A stretch of 64,000 bases of DNA from assembly GCA_039649115.1 (NCBI GenBank), contig JBBWZQ010000197.1, forward strand, positions 1 to 64,000, written 5' to 3'. Below are positions 18,311 to 26,955 of the stretch, piece after piece. Each line of letters opens with the position of its first letter. The stretch's first letter is position 1. Under the pieces are notes generated by a model. It saw only the letters and a list, made by a program, of their open reading frames with translations. It was not told the origin of the DNA and searched no databases. This DNA is from DATEJJ01 sp039649115 (lineage in GTDB: Bacteria > Actinomycetota > Actinomycetes > Mycobacteriales > Micromonosporaceae). The translations under genes and the position numbers were made by a program.

Positions 18311-19714
18311 ATGCCGGAGGCACAACGTCCGCCTGTCCACCAGCGCGGCCTCGGCCGGCGCCGCACTGCCCGCCCCGCCCGGGCGCTGGCAACCGCGGCG
18401 CTCGGAGCCGCACTGGCGCCGTGGGCCTGCGCGTCACCGGTGGCCGCGGCCCCCTCGCCCCTGCCGACACCGGCGGCCGCGTCGCCAGGCCTGGTCGCGT
18501 CTGCGAGCGGTTCGCGGACACCCGAAACATGCAAGACCATCCGGTACGAGGCAACCGCGGCCGCGGACCTGTTCCGGCTGGCCACCGTGAACCCGCACGC
18601 GGTGGGCGCGAGCGCCACGGCACTGACCAACATCGAGCTGGGTCAGGCCCGGACCACGCTGTCCACCGAGCCCACCCGGAGCACGGCCGCGGCCGGCTCG
18701 ATGGATGCCGGCACGGCGCGGGCGGCGGGCGCGACGGCCTACCAACAGGCACCACCGTCGACCCTCGGCGCAAGCCACGCGATCGCGGGCGCCAGCGATC
18801 TGGGCGCGGCGCGGTTCGGCGCGAACCACCTGCTGGCCACCGCCCGCTGGAACGACGGGTACCGGTGCGGCGCCTTCCTCGGCGAGGCGAGCAACTCCTC
18901 GGCCACCCTGGCCGGCGCCGCCCTGCTGCCCGGCAGCGGCGGGCAGACCCTGCTGCGGATCCCCGACGACGCCGCCAGCGGCACCACCACGGGCCTGCTC
19001 AAACACAACGGGCACGCGGCGGCCGGGGCGGGGGCGTCGCTGCGGCTCAACCAGCTGAGGCTTTTCGAGGGTACCGGCGCCGAGGCGACCGTACGTGTCC
19101 TCGCCCAGCCCTCGCTGAACGCCTTGGCGACCGGCGAGAAGGCGACCTCGTCCGTGCGGTACGCGGCACCCGTGCTCGAGGTCGCCACGCCCGACGGCGC
19201 GCGGCACCGCCTCGCCAACCCGGGCGCGTACCTCGACCTGCCGGTACCGGCGTCGATGTGGAGCGGCCTGCCCCGCGGTACGGCCGCCGTGCTGCGGCTG
19301 TCCGTCGGTACGGTCACCTCCCGGTTCACCGGTTCCCAGGTGCACGCCTCGGCGACCCCCCTGCGGGTACAGGTGAAGCTGGCGCCCGCCCATGCCGTCG
19401 CGCTGCCCCGCGCCGGTGCCGCGACCGTGCTCGACCTCAACGTCGGCGAGCTGGACGTCTCGGCTGATGCGGCGAAAGCGGCCACCGGTTCGGGCGGGTA
19501 CGGCTCCGGCTCGGGCAGCGACACCCCGAGCGCGACGCCCACCCCGAGCACCACGGTGAGCGGCAGCCTGGGGTCGGGCTCCGGCGGATCGGGCTCGGGC
19601 TCGGGAACCCTGCCCGTGACCGGCCCCAGCCTGGGCTGGATCGCCGCTGGCGGCATCGCGCTGGCCGGCGTCGGGTACGCGTTGATGCTGCTCGCCAGGA
19701 AACGATTGAGCTAG
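18311..19714 (+). CDS. Secreted LPXTG-type cell-surface protein
   Basis: About 467 residues. An arginine-rich N-terminus leads into a hydrophobic signal segment (ALATAALGAALAPWACA) and an AAAPSPLPTPAAAS linker. The body is Ala/Gly/Thr-rich with few motifs. A Ser/Gly/Thr-rich wall-spanning stretch ends in LPVTG, a hydrophobic segment WIAAGGIALAGVGYALMLL and the basic tail ARKRLS, the complete sortase signal. It should be exported by Sec and linked to peptidoglycan. GGAGG nine bases before the ATG supports 18311. No sortase gene is in the window. Function of the body unknown. Confidence 0.85.
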   Translation: MPEAQRPPVHQRGLGRRRTARPARALATAALGAALAPWACASPVAAAPSPLPTPAAASPGLVASASGSRTPETCKTIRYEATAAADLFRLATVNPHAVGASATALTNIELGQARTTLSTEPTRSTAAAGSMDAGTARAAGATAYQQAPPSTLGASHAIAGASDLGAARFGANHLLATARWNDGYRCGAFLGEASNSSATLAGAALLPGSGGQTLLRIPDDAASGTTTGLLKHNGHAAAGAGASLRLNQLRLFEGTGAEATVRVLAQPSLNALATGEKATSSVRYAAPVLEVATPDGARHRLANPGAYLDLPVPASMWSGLPRGTAAVLRLSVGTVTSRFTGSQVHASATPLRVQVKLAPAHAVALPRAGAATVLDLNVGELDVSADAAKAATGSGGYGSGSGSDTPSATPTPSTTVSGSLGSGSGGSGSGSGTLPVTGPSLGWIAAGGIALAGVGYALMLLARKRLS

Positions 19715-20442
19715 CTGGGTAGGGCCAGGTGGGTGTCGGCGGGTGGGGCGGGTGCGGGTGTGGGGCGGTAGGGCAGTTCGTCGAGGCGGCCGGCCCAGCG
19801 GGAGTGCAGCGCCTCGCCGTGGTCGAGGCCGTCGGCGGCGGCCCGCAGCAGGTGTGCCCCGATGCCGGCCGCGGCGAGGATCGCGGACCGCGGGCCCGCC
19901 ATGGCCCCCGGCGCACCGGTGGCGAGCCATCCGCCGGCCAACCCGGCCACCCCGGAGCCGAGCGCGCCAGCCGGCAGCGCGCGCAGGGTGGCCGCCTCGG
20001 TCGAGCCGAGGCACCGGGCCAGCGCGACCGCCACCGCATCGCGGGTCGCGGCCAGCCAGCCGGCCACGTCGTCCACATAGGACGCGGTGCCGGTCAGCCC
20101 GCCGGCCATCGAGTCCGCTCCGTCGGCGAGGTGCGCGGCCAGCGCCCGCCACTGGGCGCCGAAGGCCTCCGCCGCGTCGCCCCGCCAGCCGGCCGCGCCG
20201 GGCATCAGGTCGAGTCCGTCCACATAGGCGCGGGCGAGCTCGCGCAGCGGGTCGGCGGCCGCGCGCAGGGACTCGGGCGTGGTCGCGGCCAGCTCGATGA
20301 CCAGCTCGCCGGGCAGCGCGCCGAGCCGGCGCAGCAACGGCCAGATCGGATGGCCGGCCGGCGCACCACCCGTCAGCAGCGCTCGGTCGACGCGCTCCAG
20401 CAGGTCCTGTGCGGGTGCCGCGAGCCTCGCCAGCAGGTCCAT
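19711..20442 (-). CDS. WXG/ESX-like helical protein with long C-terminal region
   Basis: 243 residues, Ala/Leu-rich and helical. ASYVDDVAGWLAATRDAVAV and GWRGDAAEAFGAQWRALAAH resemble the WxG-containing helical hairpin of type VII secretion substrates (here GWRGDAAEAF). The start at 20442 overlaps the stop of the upstream gene as TGATG, so it belongs to the trio with the 101-residue protein and the YbaB-like protein. No export machinery is encoded nearby. The function and WXG relationship are inferred from pattern only. Confidence 0.7.
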   Translation of the reverse strand: MDLLARLAAPAQDLLERVDRALLTGGAPAGHPIWPLLRRLGALPGELVIELAATTPESLRAAADPLRELARAYVDGLDLMPGAAGWRGDAAEAFGAQWRALAAHLADGADSMAGGLTGTASYVDDVAGWLAATRDAVAVALARCLGSTEAATLRALPAGALGSGVAGLAGGWLATGAPGAMAGPRSAILAAAGIGAHLLRAAADGLDHGEALHSRWAGRLDELPYRPTPAPAPPADTHLALPS

Positions 20443-20747
20443 CACGTCACCTCGGGCCGGTGGCGGCGGTGTGCGGCGTCCTCGGCCGCCCGGTACCCGT
20501 CGGCCGCCCAGCGCAGCCGGTCGCCGAGCTCGGCCAGGCGGGCACCGTGCGCCGCGGCCTCCCGCTCGCGCGCCGCGAGCGCCGCCGACCACTGGTCGTG
20601 CAGGTCGCGCCCGACGGCGAAGAGCGCGCCTGGCCCGTCACCCGCGAAGGCGCGGCTGCCCGGGTCGGCGTGGGCCAGGCGGGCAGCCGCCCCGGTCACG
20701 TCGGCGGCGAGCCGGTCGACGCGGCCGGCCACCTCTTCCAGCTCCAT
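20442..20747 (-). CDS. Small helical protein, WXG100-like partner
   Basis: 101 residues, mostly helical: MELEEVAGRVDRLAADVTGA, then GSRAFAGDGPGALFAVGRDL, DQWSAALAAREREAAAH and WAADGYRAAEDAAHRR. The size and helix-turn-helix layout match ESX-type small proteins, though no classical WXG is present. GGGGAGG precedes the ATG at 20747, which overlaps the YbaB-like stop (TGATG). Its own stop overlaps the next start. Probably co-translated with both neighbours. Confidence 0.7.
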   Translation of the reverse strand: MELEEVAGRVDRLAADVTGAAARLAHADPGSRAFAGDGPGALFAVGRDLHDQWSAALAAREREAAAHGARLAELGDRLRWAADGYRAAEDAAHRRHRPEVT

Positions 20748-21073
20748 CAGACCTCCCCGAGCGACCGGTACCCGCCGAACGTCTCCGCGTGCAGCTTCGC
20801 GCGTGCCCAGGATGCGGCGTCGGCGGCGGCGCTGACCGCGTCGCGGATCGACCGGGACAGCTGGGCGCTGTTGCGCCCGGCGAGCGAACCGGTGATGGTG
20901 ACGTCGCGAACCGTCCCGTCCGCGCTGACCACCACTTCGACCAGGCCGTCCGGCGAGCTGACCGTCACCTCGACACCGCGCATCGCCTTCTCGAAGTCGG
21001 TGAGCAGCGCGTCCACCCGCTGGTAGCGCTCCACCGCCTCTTCGATGAACGCCTCGTCGATCTCCCGTCCCAC
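20747..21073 (-). CDS. YbaB/EbfC family nucleoid-associated-like protein
   Basis: About 108 residues from a GTG at 21073 (GGGGAGG six bases upstream). The pattern of a helix (EERYQRVDALLTDFEKAM-like), the beta hairpin VEVTVSSPDGLVEVVVSADG, TVRDVTITG and a C-terminal helix is that of the YbaB/EbfC fold, which binds DNA as a dimer. Here it heads a three-gene unit with two WXG-like helical proteins, a pairing common in actinobacteria. The frame's extension to 21112 lacks support. Confidence 0.8.
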   Translation of the reverse strand: MGREIDEAFIEEAVERYQRVDALLTDFEKAMRGVEVTVSSPDGLVEVVVSADGTVRDVTITGSLAGRNSAQLSRSIRDAVSAAADAASWARAKLHAETFGGYRSLGEV

Positions 21074-21157
21074 GCGCCACCTCCCCAGAGGAGCCACCGT
21101 ACGGCACCTCACGGTGACCGTGGAACCCCCGAGCGCAGCCTGTGGATAACCCCGTAC

Positions 21158-22345
21158 TCAGCCCCGCCAGAGGGCGAGCATCATCGCCTCGACCGCGATG
21201 CGGGGCTTGACGTTCAGATCGATGGCACCGCGGCAGGCCAGTACCGCCTCCAGCCGGCGCAGCGCGCTCTCCGCGCTCCACCGCGACGCCGCCTGCTCGG
21301 CCGTGTCCACGGCGTCCACGTGTACCGGGGCCACCGGTGCGGCGAGCGTGCGGACGAGCACGTCGCGGTAGAAACCGGCGAGGTCCACCAGGGCCCGGTC
21401 CAGGGCGTCCCGCTGTGCCCGGGTGGCCCGGGACTTCTGCCGCCGCTCCAGATCCTTGACCGCGGCGGCGATACCGCGGGTCGCGGCGCTCGCCCCGCGG
21501 CCGGTACCGCCGGCGCCCAGTGCGGTCTGCAGATCGTCCTTCTCCCGCGCGTCGATGTCGACAACCGCCGCGACCGCCTCGGACTCGGCCGCTTCGATGA
21601 GCGCGTTGGCCGCGTCGAAGCAGGCGCCAACCCCGGACAGCCGCTTCGGTACGGCCAGGACCGCCGCGCGCCGCGCCCGCGCGTCCGGATCCCGGGCCAG
21701 CCGGCGGGCGCGACCGACGTGCCCCTGCGCCGCGGCGGCCGCCCAGGCGGCCTCGTCCCGGCCGACTCCGTCCCGGTCGACCAGGACCGAGGCGACCGCC
21801 TCGGCGGGCGGCTGGCGCAGGCTGACCACGCGGCAGCGGGAGCGGATCGTCACCGAGACGTCGTCGGGGTGCGTGGACGGGGTGCAGAGCAGGAAGACCG
21901 TGCGCGGCGGGGGCTCCTCGACCGCCTTGAGCAACGCGTTGCCGGCCGCCTCGGTGAGCCGGTCGGCATCCTCGATCAGGAGCACCTGCCACCGGCCCTG
22001 CGTCGGCGAGCTCTGCGCCCGCAGCACCAGGGCCCGCATCTCGCCGACCCCGACGGTCAGCCCCTCCGGTACCACGAATCGCACATCGGCGTGGGTGCCG
22101 GTGAGGGTGGTGTGGCAGGCGGCGCAGCGCCCGCAGCCGCCGTCGGCGCACTGCAGCGCGGCGGCGAAGGCGCGCGCGGCGACCGAGCGCCCGGAGCCCG
22201 GCGGCCCGGTGAACAGCCATGCGTGGGTCATCAGACCGACCCGGGCGGGCTCGCCGCGCACCACGGCGGCGGCCGCCTCGGCGGCCCGCCGCAGCGTGAC
22301 CACCGCCTCCGCCTGCCCGACCAGCGCCGCGAACACCTCGGGCAT
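21158..22345 (-). CDS. holB: DNA polymerase III subunit delta'
   Basis: 395 residues. The clamp-loader AAA+ fold is shown by FTGPPGSGRS (Walker A with RS in place of KT, as in non-hydrolysing delta' subunits), a four-cysteine zinc module CADGGCGRCAACHT, Walker B VLLIEDADRL and the sensor/arginine region VTIRSRCRVV. It works in the clamp-loader complex placing the sliding clamp on DNA. The ATG at 22345 overlaps the stop of the Tmk fusion gene (TGATG), so the two are coupled. Confidence 0.95.
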   Translation of the reverse strand: MPEVFAALVGQAEAVVTLRRAAEAAAAVVRGEPARVGLMTHAWLFTGPPGSGRSVAARAFAAALQCADGGCGRCAACHTTLTGTHADVRFVVPEGLTVGVGEMRALVLRAQSSPTQGRWQVLLIEDADRLTEAAGNALLKAVEEPPPRTVFLLCTPSTHPDDVSVTIRSRCRVVSLRQPPAEAVASVLVDRDGVGRDEAAWAAAAAQGHVGRARRLARDPDARARRAAVLAVPKRLSGVGACFDAANALIEAAESEAVAAVVDIDAREKDDLQTALGAGGTGRGASAATRGIAAAVKDLERRQKSRATRAQRDALDRALVDLAGFYRDVLVRTLAAPVAPVHVDAVDTAEQAASRWSAESALRRLEAVLACRGAIDLNVKPRIAVEAMMLALWRG

Positions 22346-24642
22346 CAGGCGCGGGTCTCCACTGTGGACAACGGCTTGGGGGACTGGCCGCCGTCGCCGC
22401 CGGCCCGGTTGCCGCGCGGCATCCGGCGGGTGGGCGCCGCGGGCCGCCCGTCGCCCTGCGGGGGCTGGGCGGGCGGGCCCGGTGGCGTGCCGTCCTGGTC
22501 CTGGTCGTCGCCGGGGGCCGGGGCGCCGTCCGCACCGGATGCCGGGAGTACCTGCCCGACCCGGTCGGCGACCGAGGCGGCCACCGCCTCCGTCGGGCGG
22601 CTGGCGTCGAGCACCAGGTAGCGGCCGGGATCCGCGCTGGCCAGGTCGAGGAAGGCGTACCGGACGCGGTCGTGGAACGGCAGCGCCTCGCTCTCCAGCC
22701 GGTCGTTGCCCTCGCCGCGCCGGTCCACCCGGCCCAGGCCGTCGGCCGGGTCGATGTCCAGCAGCACGACCAGGTCTGGCTTGAGCCCTCCGGTGGCCCA
22801 CTTGGACAGCCACTTCACCTCTTCGACGGGCAGCGTGCGCCCGGCGCCCTGGTACGCCAGCGAGGAGTCGACGTACCGGTCGCTGATGACGACCGCGCCA
22901 CGCGCCAGCGCCGGGCGCACCACGCTCGCCACGTGATGGGCCCGGTCCGCCGCGTACAGCAGCGCCTCGGCCCGCGGCGCCAGCGTGTTGGGCCCGCCCG
23001 ACAGCAGCAGGCTGCGGATGTGCGCGCCGATGTCGGTCGCACCGGGCTCGCGGGTGACCACCACGTCACGCCCCTGCGTGCGCAACCACTCGGCCAGCAA
23101 CTGGACCTGGGTCGACTTGCCGGCACCCTCGCCGCCCTCGAAGACGATGAAGACCCCGGCCGTGACCTTGTGGTCGGCCACCCCGAGCGGCCGGCCGCGC
23201 ACCGAGCCCCACACGTCGGGCAGCAGCGGCACACCGCGCTTGTCGTCCATCTGGCGCAGCGCCACCACGCCGGTGACGATCCCGAAGACACCGGCGGCCA
23301 GCAGCAGCGGCCGGGTGGTGGAGACGTTCAGCAGGCCCAACAGCCGGCGGGAGCCGCCGACGCCGACCACCACGCTGGACACCGAGATGGTCAGCAGCAG
23401 GGTCACCTGGGTCGCGGTCTGGATGAAGGCGAAGACGCGGCCCCGCACGTCGTCGCTGACCTCGCTGTAGAGCAGGGTGGTGCCGGAGAGGAAGGCCATG
23501 CCGGCGCCCACGCCGACCCCGATGGCGGCGACCACCGCGATGGACAGGTGCCAGGCGAAGGCGAGCACGGTCACCGAGACCGCCGCGAGCACGATGGACA
23601 GGCCGAACCAGCGCCGCCGGGACAGCGCGCCGACGATGCGCGGGCCGCCGACGATGCCGAAGCCCAGGCCGACGAAGAGGATCGCGAAGAGGATGTAGAA
23701 GGTCGAGTCGCCGCCGGAGAGCGAGCGGGCGTAGAACTGGGCGGTACCGATGACGACGCCGGCGCCGGCGAACGCACCGAGGATGCCGAGCACCAGCCCG
23801 CGCACCAGAGGGGTGCCGGCGACGTAGGACCAGCCGTTGACGAACTCGCGCAGCACCGTGGGCCGCTTCGCGGGGCGCTCCACCGCCCGCCCGCTGATCT
23901 CCTTGATCCCGAAGTACACGACGAGCGCCGTGGCGAGGAAGGTCAGCGCGTTGAAGTACAGGGCGATGTGCGTCGCGTTGACGGGGCTGTGCCCGGTGGA
24001 GCGGTACAGCGAGTTGATGATCGTGTTGGCCCCGGCCAGCAGCAGGCCCGCCACGACCGGGGTGACCCCGTAGGTCGTGGCCAGGGTGACCTGGTTGGCG
24101 GTCTCCAGCCGTGCCCTCGGCAGCAGGTTGGGTACCGACGCCTCCTTGGCGGGCGCCCAGACCATCTGCACGCTCTCGATGACGAAGGTCGCCACCGCGG
24201 CCCAGGCCACCACGAACTTGGCGTCGTTGGTGACCAGCGTCGCCGCGGGGATGGAGGCGAAGAACAGGAACCGGGTCAGATCACAGACGACCATCGTGTA
24301 CCGGCGGTCCCACCGGTCGGCGATCACGCCCGCCAGCGGCCCGAGGATCATCGCGGGCAGCATGCGTACCGCGATCACCGAGCCGAACGCCACGCCCTTG
24401 GCCGCCGAGCCGCTCACCTGTTGCGAGGCGAGCGTGGAGGTGGCCAGCAGGCCGAGCCAGTCACCGAGTGAGGACAGCCCCAGCACCAGCCACAGGCGAC
24501 GGAAGGCGCGAATGCCGAGAATTGCCCTCAGCGCCCCGAGACCGGACGAATCAACCGAAGACTGCGCGCTGGGCGTCGGCATTTCCGGCAGGCCGCTCGG
24601 GCCGACGCCGCTCGACTTCGTACTGATGGCCGCCACCTCCAC
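22345..24642 (-). CDS. tmk: MFS transporter-thymidylate kinase fusion protein
   Basis: 765 residues. Residues about 40-470 form a 12-segment major facilitator-type membrane domain (GPLAGVIADRWDRRYTMVV is the MFS motif A). Then comes a complete thymidylate kinase: P-loop FEGGEGAGKST, DRYVDSSLAYQGAGR and VLLDIDPADGL, then a Pro/Gly/Asp-rich tail. The kinase makes dTDP from dTMP for DNA synthesis. Such fusions occur in Micromonosporaceae and relatives; the transported compound is unknown. The start is uncertain: GTG 24642, or ATG 24582 (MPTPSAQ). It overlaps holB. Confidence 0.92.
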   Translation of the reverse strand: MEVAAISTKSSGVGPSGLPEMPTPSAQSSVDSSGLGALRAILGIRAFRRLWLVLGLSSLGDWLGLLATSTLASQQVSGSAAKGVAFGSVIAVRMLPAMILGPLAGVIADRWDRRYTMVVCDLTRFLFFASIPAATLVTNDAKFVVAWAAVATFVIESVQMVWAPAKEASVPNLLPRARLETANQVTLATTYGVTPVVAGLLLAGANTIINSLYRSTGHSPVNATHIALYFNALTFLATALVVYFGIKEISGRAVERPAKRPTVLREFVNGWSYVAGTPLVRGLVLGILGAFAGAGVVIGTAQFYARSLSGGDSTFYILFAILFVGLGFGIVGGPRIVGALSRRRWFGLSIVLAAVSVTVLAFAWHLSIAVVAAIGVGVGAGMAFLSGTTLLYSEVSDDVRGRVFAFIQTATQVTLLLTISVSSVVVGVGGSRRLLGLLNVSTTRPLLLAAGVFGIVTGVVALRQMDDKRGVPLLPDVWGSVRGRPLGVADHKVTAGVFIVFEGGEGAGKSTQVQLLAEWLRTQGRDVVVTREPGATDIGAHIRSLLLSGGPNTLAPRAEALLYAADRAHHVASVVRPALARGAVVISDRYVDSSLAYQGAGRTLPVEEVKWLSKWATGGLKPDLVVLLDIDPADGLGRVDRRGEGNDRLESEALPFHDRVRYAFLDLASADPGRYLVLDASRPTEAVAASVADRVGQVLPASGADGAPAPGDDQDQDGTPPGPPAQPPQGDGRPAAPTRRMPRGNRAGGDGGQSPKPLSTVETRA

Positions 24643-24883
24643 CCATTAGGCCGCCCAACCAGAGAATCCCAGAGCGCCGGGTGCCCCCACCAGTAAGGTA
24701 AGCGACACCGGGCTGCCTGTCCCCCCGCAGCCTCAAAACCCCCGAACGCAACCACTGTAGCCGCGCTACGGATCAGCGGCGGGGCGGTGGCACGTGTCGA
24801 GACAAATAGATCTTCAGCAGCTACTCAGGAAACGTACGCGAGACCGTTTCGCGTTATCCTCGGATCCCGCTAGCGTGTGAGGT

Positions 24884-26098
24884 GTGTCCACCGCCATGAC
24901 CGGCACTGACCGGCTGCGTTCCCGCTTCGACCGGGCCACCGCAGAGCTCGACCCGCCGTTCGCGATCGTCGACCTGGCGGCGTTCGACCGGAACGCCGCC
25001 GCCATGGCCGGGCGGGCCGCCGGTACGCCCATCCGGGTGGCGAGCAAGTCGGTACGCTGCCGCGCACTGCTGCGCCGGGTGCTGGCGACGCCCGGCTGGG
25101 CCGGCGTGATGGCGTTCAGCCTGGCGGAGGCCGTCTGGCTGGCCGACGACGGGTCCGACGACGTTCTCGTCGCCTATCCGACCGCGCACCGCGAGGCCCT
25201 GCGGGCCGTCGGTACCGACCCGCGCCTCGCCGGCCGCATCGCGCTGATGGTGGACAGCCTGGAGCACCTCGACTTCATCGACGCCACGATCGCCCCGGAC
25301 CAGCGCGAGGTGCTGCGGTTGTGCCTGGACCTGGACGCGTCCTGGCGCCTGGCCGGCGGGCGGCTGCACGTCGGGGTGCGGCGCAGCCCGGTGCACGGGC
25401 CGGAGCAGGCGGCGCGGCTGGCGCGGGCGATCAGCGAGCGCAAGGGGTACCGGCTGGTCGGTCTCATGTCCTACGAGGCCCAGATCGCCGGGCTCGGCGA
25501 CGCGCCACCCGGGGCGGCGCTGCGCGGCACGGCCATCCGCGCCATGCAGCGCGGGTCACAGGCCGAACTGCGCCGCCGCCGGGGCGCCGCGGTCGCGGCG
25601 GTACGGGCACACGTGGACCTGGAGTTCGTCAACGGCGGCGGTACCGGCAGCGTCGCGGCCACCAGCGCGGATCCGGCGGTCACCGAGGTCGGTGCCGGCT
25701 CCGGCCTGTACGGGCCGAGCCTGTTCGACGGGTACCGGGCCTGGCGTCCCGAGCCGGCCGCGTTCTTCGCCGTCCCGGTGGTACGCCGGCCCGCGCCCGG
25801 CATGGCGACGGTGCTGGGCGGCGGCTGGATCGCCTCCGGCCAGGCCCATCCCAGCCGGCAGCCCGCACCGTGGCTGCCCCGCGGGCTTCGCCTGGTACCC
25901 GCCGAGGGCGCCGGCGAGGTGCAGACACCGCTGGCCGGCCCGGCCGCCGACCAGTTGCGGGTCGGCGACCGGGTCTGGTTCCGGCATGCCAAGGCCGGCG
26001 AGTTGTGCGAACACGTGGAGGCGCTGCACCTCGTCGAGGAGGACCGGATCGTCGCGACCGAGCCCACCTATCGGGGCGAGCGGAAGGCGTTCGTCTAA
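24884..26098 (+). CDS. PLP-dependent amino acid deaminase/aldolase (fold-type III)
   Basis: 404 residues. An alanine-racemase-like N-terminal barrel (PPFAIVDLAAFDRNAAAMA, VASKSVRC with the PLP lysine) is joined to a D-serine dehydratase-like C-terminal domain (LGGGWIASGQAHPS, GDRVWFRHAKAGELCEH). The metal/PLP-binding pattern fits D-threonine aldolase or D-serine deaminase relatives. The neighbours, a TetR regulator and a lactone oxidase of the sugar-acid type, are a recurring actinobacterial trio; the joint pathway is not established. GTG 24884 or ATG 24896 as start. Convergent with the TetR gene. Confidence 0.85.
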   Translation: MSTAMTGTDRLRSRFDRATAELDPPFAIVDLAAFDRNAAAMAGRAAGTPIRVASKSVRCRALLRRVLATPGWAGVMAFSLAEAVWLADDGSDDVLVAYPTAHREALRAVGTDPRLAGRIALMVDSLEHLDFIDATIAPDQREVLRLCLDLDASWRLAGGRLHVGVRRSPVHGPEQAARLARAISERKGYRLVGLMSYEAQIAGLGDAPPGAALRGTAIRAMQRGSQAELRRRRGAAVAAVRAHVDLEFVNGGGTGSVAATSADPAVTEVGAGSGLYGPSLFDGYRAWRPEPAAFFAVPVVRRPAPGMATVLGGGWIASGQAHPSRQPAPWLPRGLRLVPAEGAGEVQTPLAGPAADQLRVGDRVWFRHAKAGELCEHVEALHLVEEDRIVATEPTYRGERKAFV

Positions 26099-26134
26099 GG
26101 TTCGGCGCGGCGCGAGCCGCTCCTCCCGCGAGGA

Positions 26135-26782
26135 TCAGGAGCGCTCGGTGATCGTGTTCACGTGGCGGTGCAGGTACTCCCGGATCAGGGCCTTGGCCTC
26201 GGCCAGTACGGCCGGGTCGCCCTCGGGGTCGCGCCGGAAGGCCAGCTTGATCAGGGCGTCCGCGGCCTCGACGGCGATGCCCAGCGCGAAGTCCAGCCGG
26301 GGACCGGCCGCCGCGCCGAGGTGGTCGACCAGCAGGCCGGCCAGGCGCTCCGCGATGATGGTGTTGTTGTCCCGCTCGGCGTCCAGCAGGTGCACGTCCA
26401 CCACGTCGCCGAAGTGCAACGTACGGAAGCCCGGTATCTCGCGGTGCATCGCGATGTATTCGTCGATGCTCGAATCCACCGCCTCCCACCAGTGGCCGAA
26501 CGACTGCTCGGCGAACCGGCTGCCGAGCCGCTGGAGGTACGCGTCGAGGTTACGCAGGGTCAGGGCTTGCACGATCGCCCGCTTGTCGGGGAAGAACTGA
26601 TATACCGAGCCGATCGCGACACCGGCCCGTTCGGCTAACAAGGTCGTGGTGAGCGCCTCGTACCCGACCTCGTCAACGAGCTCGGCGCAGGCGTCCAACA
26701 TTCGCTGTACCCGGGCCACGCTGCGCCCCTGCACCGGTACCCGGCGCAGTGGGCCCACCGAGGACACCGACTGTGTGGTCAC
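26135..26782 (-). CDS. TetR family transcriptional regulator
   Basis: 215 residues. The N-terminal helix-turn-helix is clear: RVQRMLDACAELVDEVGYEA, then TTLLAERAGVAIGSVYQFFP and DKRAIVQAL. The C-terminal ligand domain ends EYLHRHVNTITERS. GTG start at 26782 with AGGAG ten bases upstream. It faces the lactone oxidase gene across a 170-bp intergenic region, so it likely controls that gene and itself; the effector is unknown. Confidence 0.92.
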   Translation of the reverse strand: MTTQSVSSVGPLRRVPVQGRSVARVQRMLDACAELVDEVGYEALTTTLLAERAGVAIGSVYQFFPDKRAIVQALTLRNLDAYLQRLGSRFAEQSFGHWWEAVDSSIDEYIAMHREIPGFRTLHFGDVVDVHLLDAERDNNTIIAERLAGLLVDHLGAAAGPRLDFALGIAVEAADALIKLAFRRDPEGDPAVLAEAKALIREYLHRHVNTITERS

Positions 26783-26882
26783 GAAACCGCTACTCCTCTC
26801 GCGGCAAACGGGCCCGAGAGCCCGCTGGCGTCAAATCTACTCAAAGTAACGAGCGCGGCCGGAACACGGATCGGTACACCTC

Positions 26883-26912
26883 TTGACACCAGCCCAAAGT
26901 GAGGCATATTCG
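26883..26912 (+). promoter_or_regulatory. Probable sigma-70-type promoter of the lactone oxidase gene
   Basis: A consensus -35 TTGACA (26883-26888) is followed 18 bp later by TATTCG (26907-26912), a weak -10. The oxidase ATG is 43 bp downstream. Read by eye. Confidence 0.5.
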
Positions 26913-26955
26913 CATTGTGCCTGATGTCGGAGCGCGACGAGGAGTACAACCGGCC

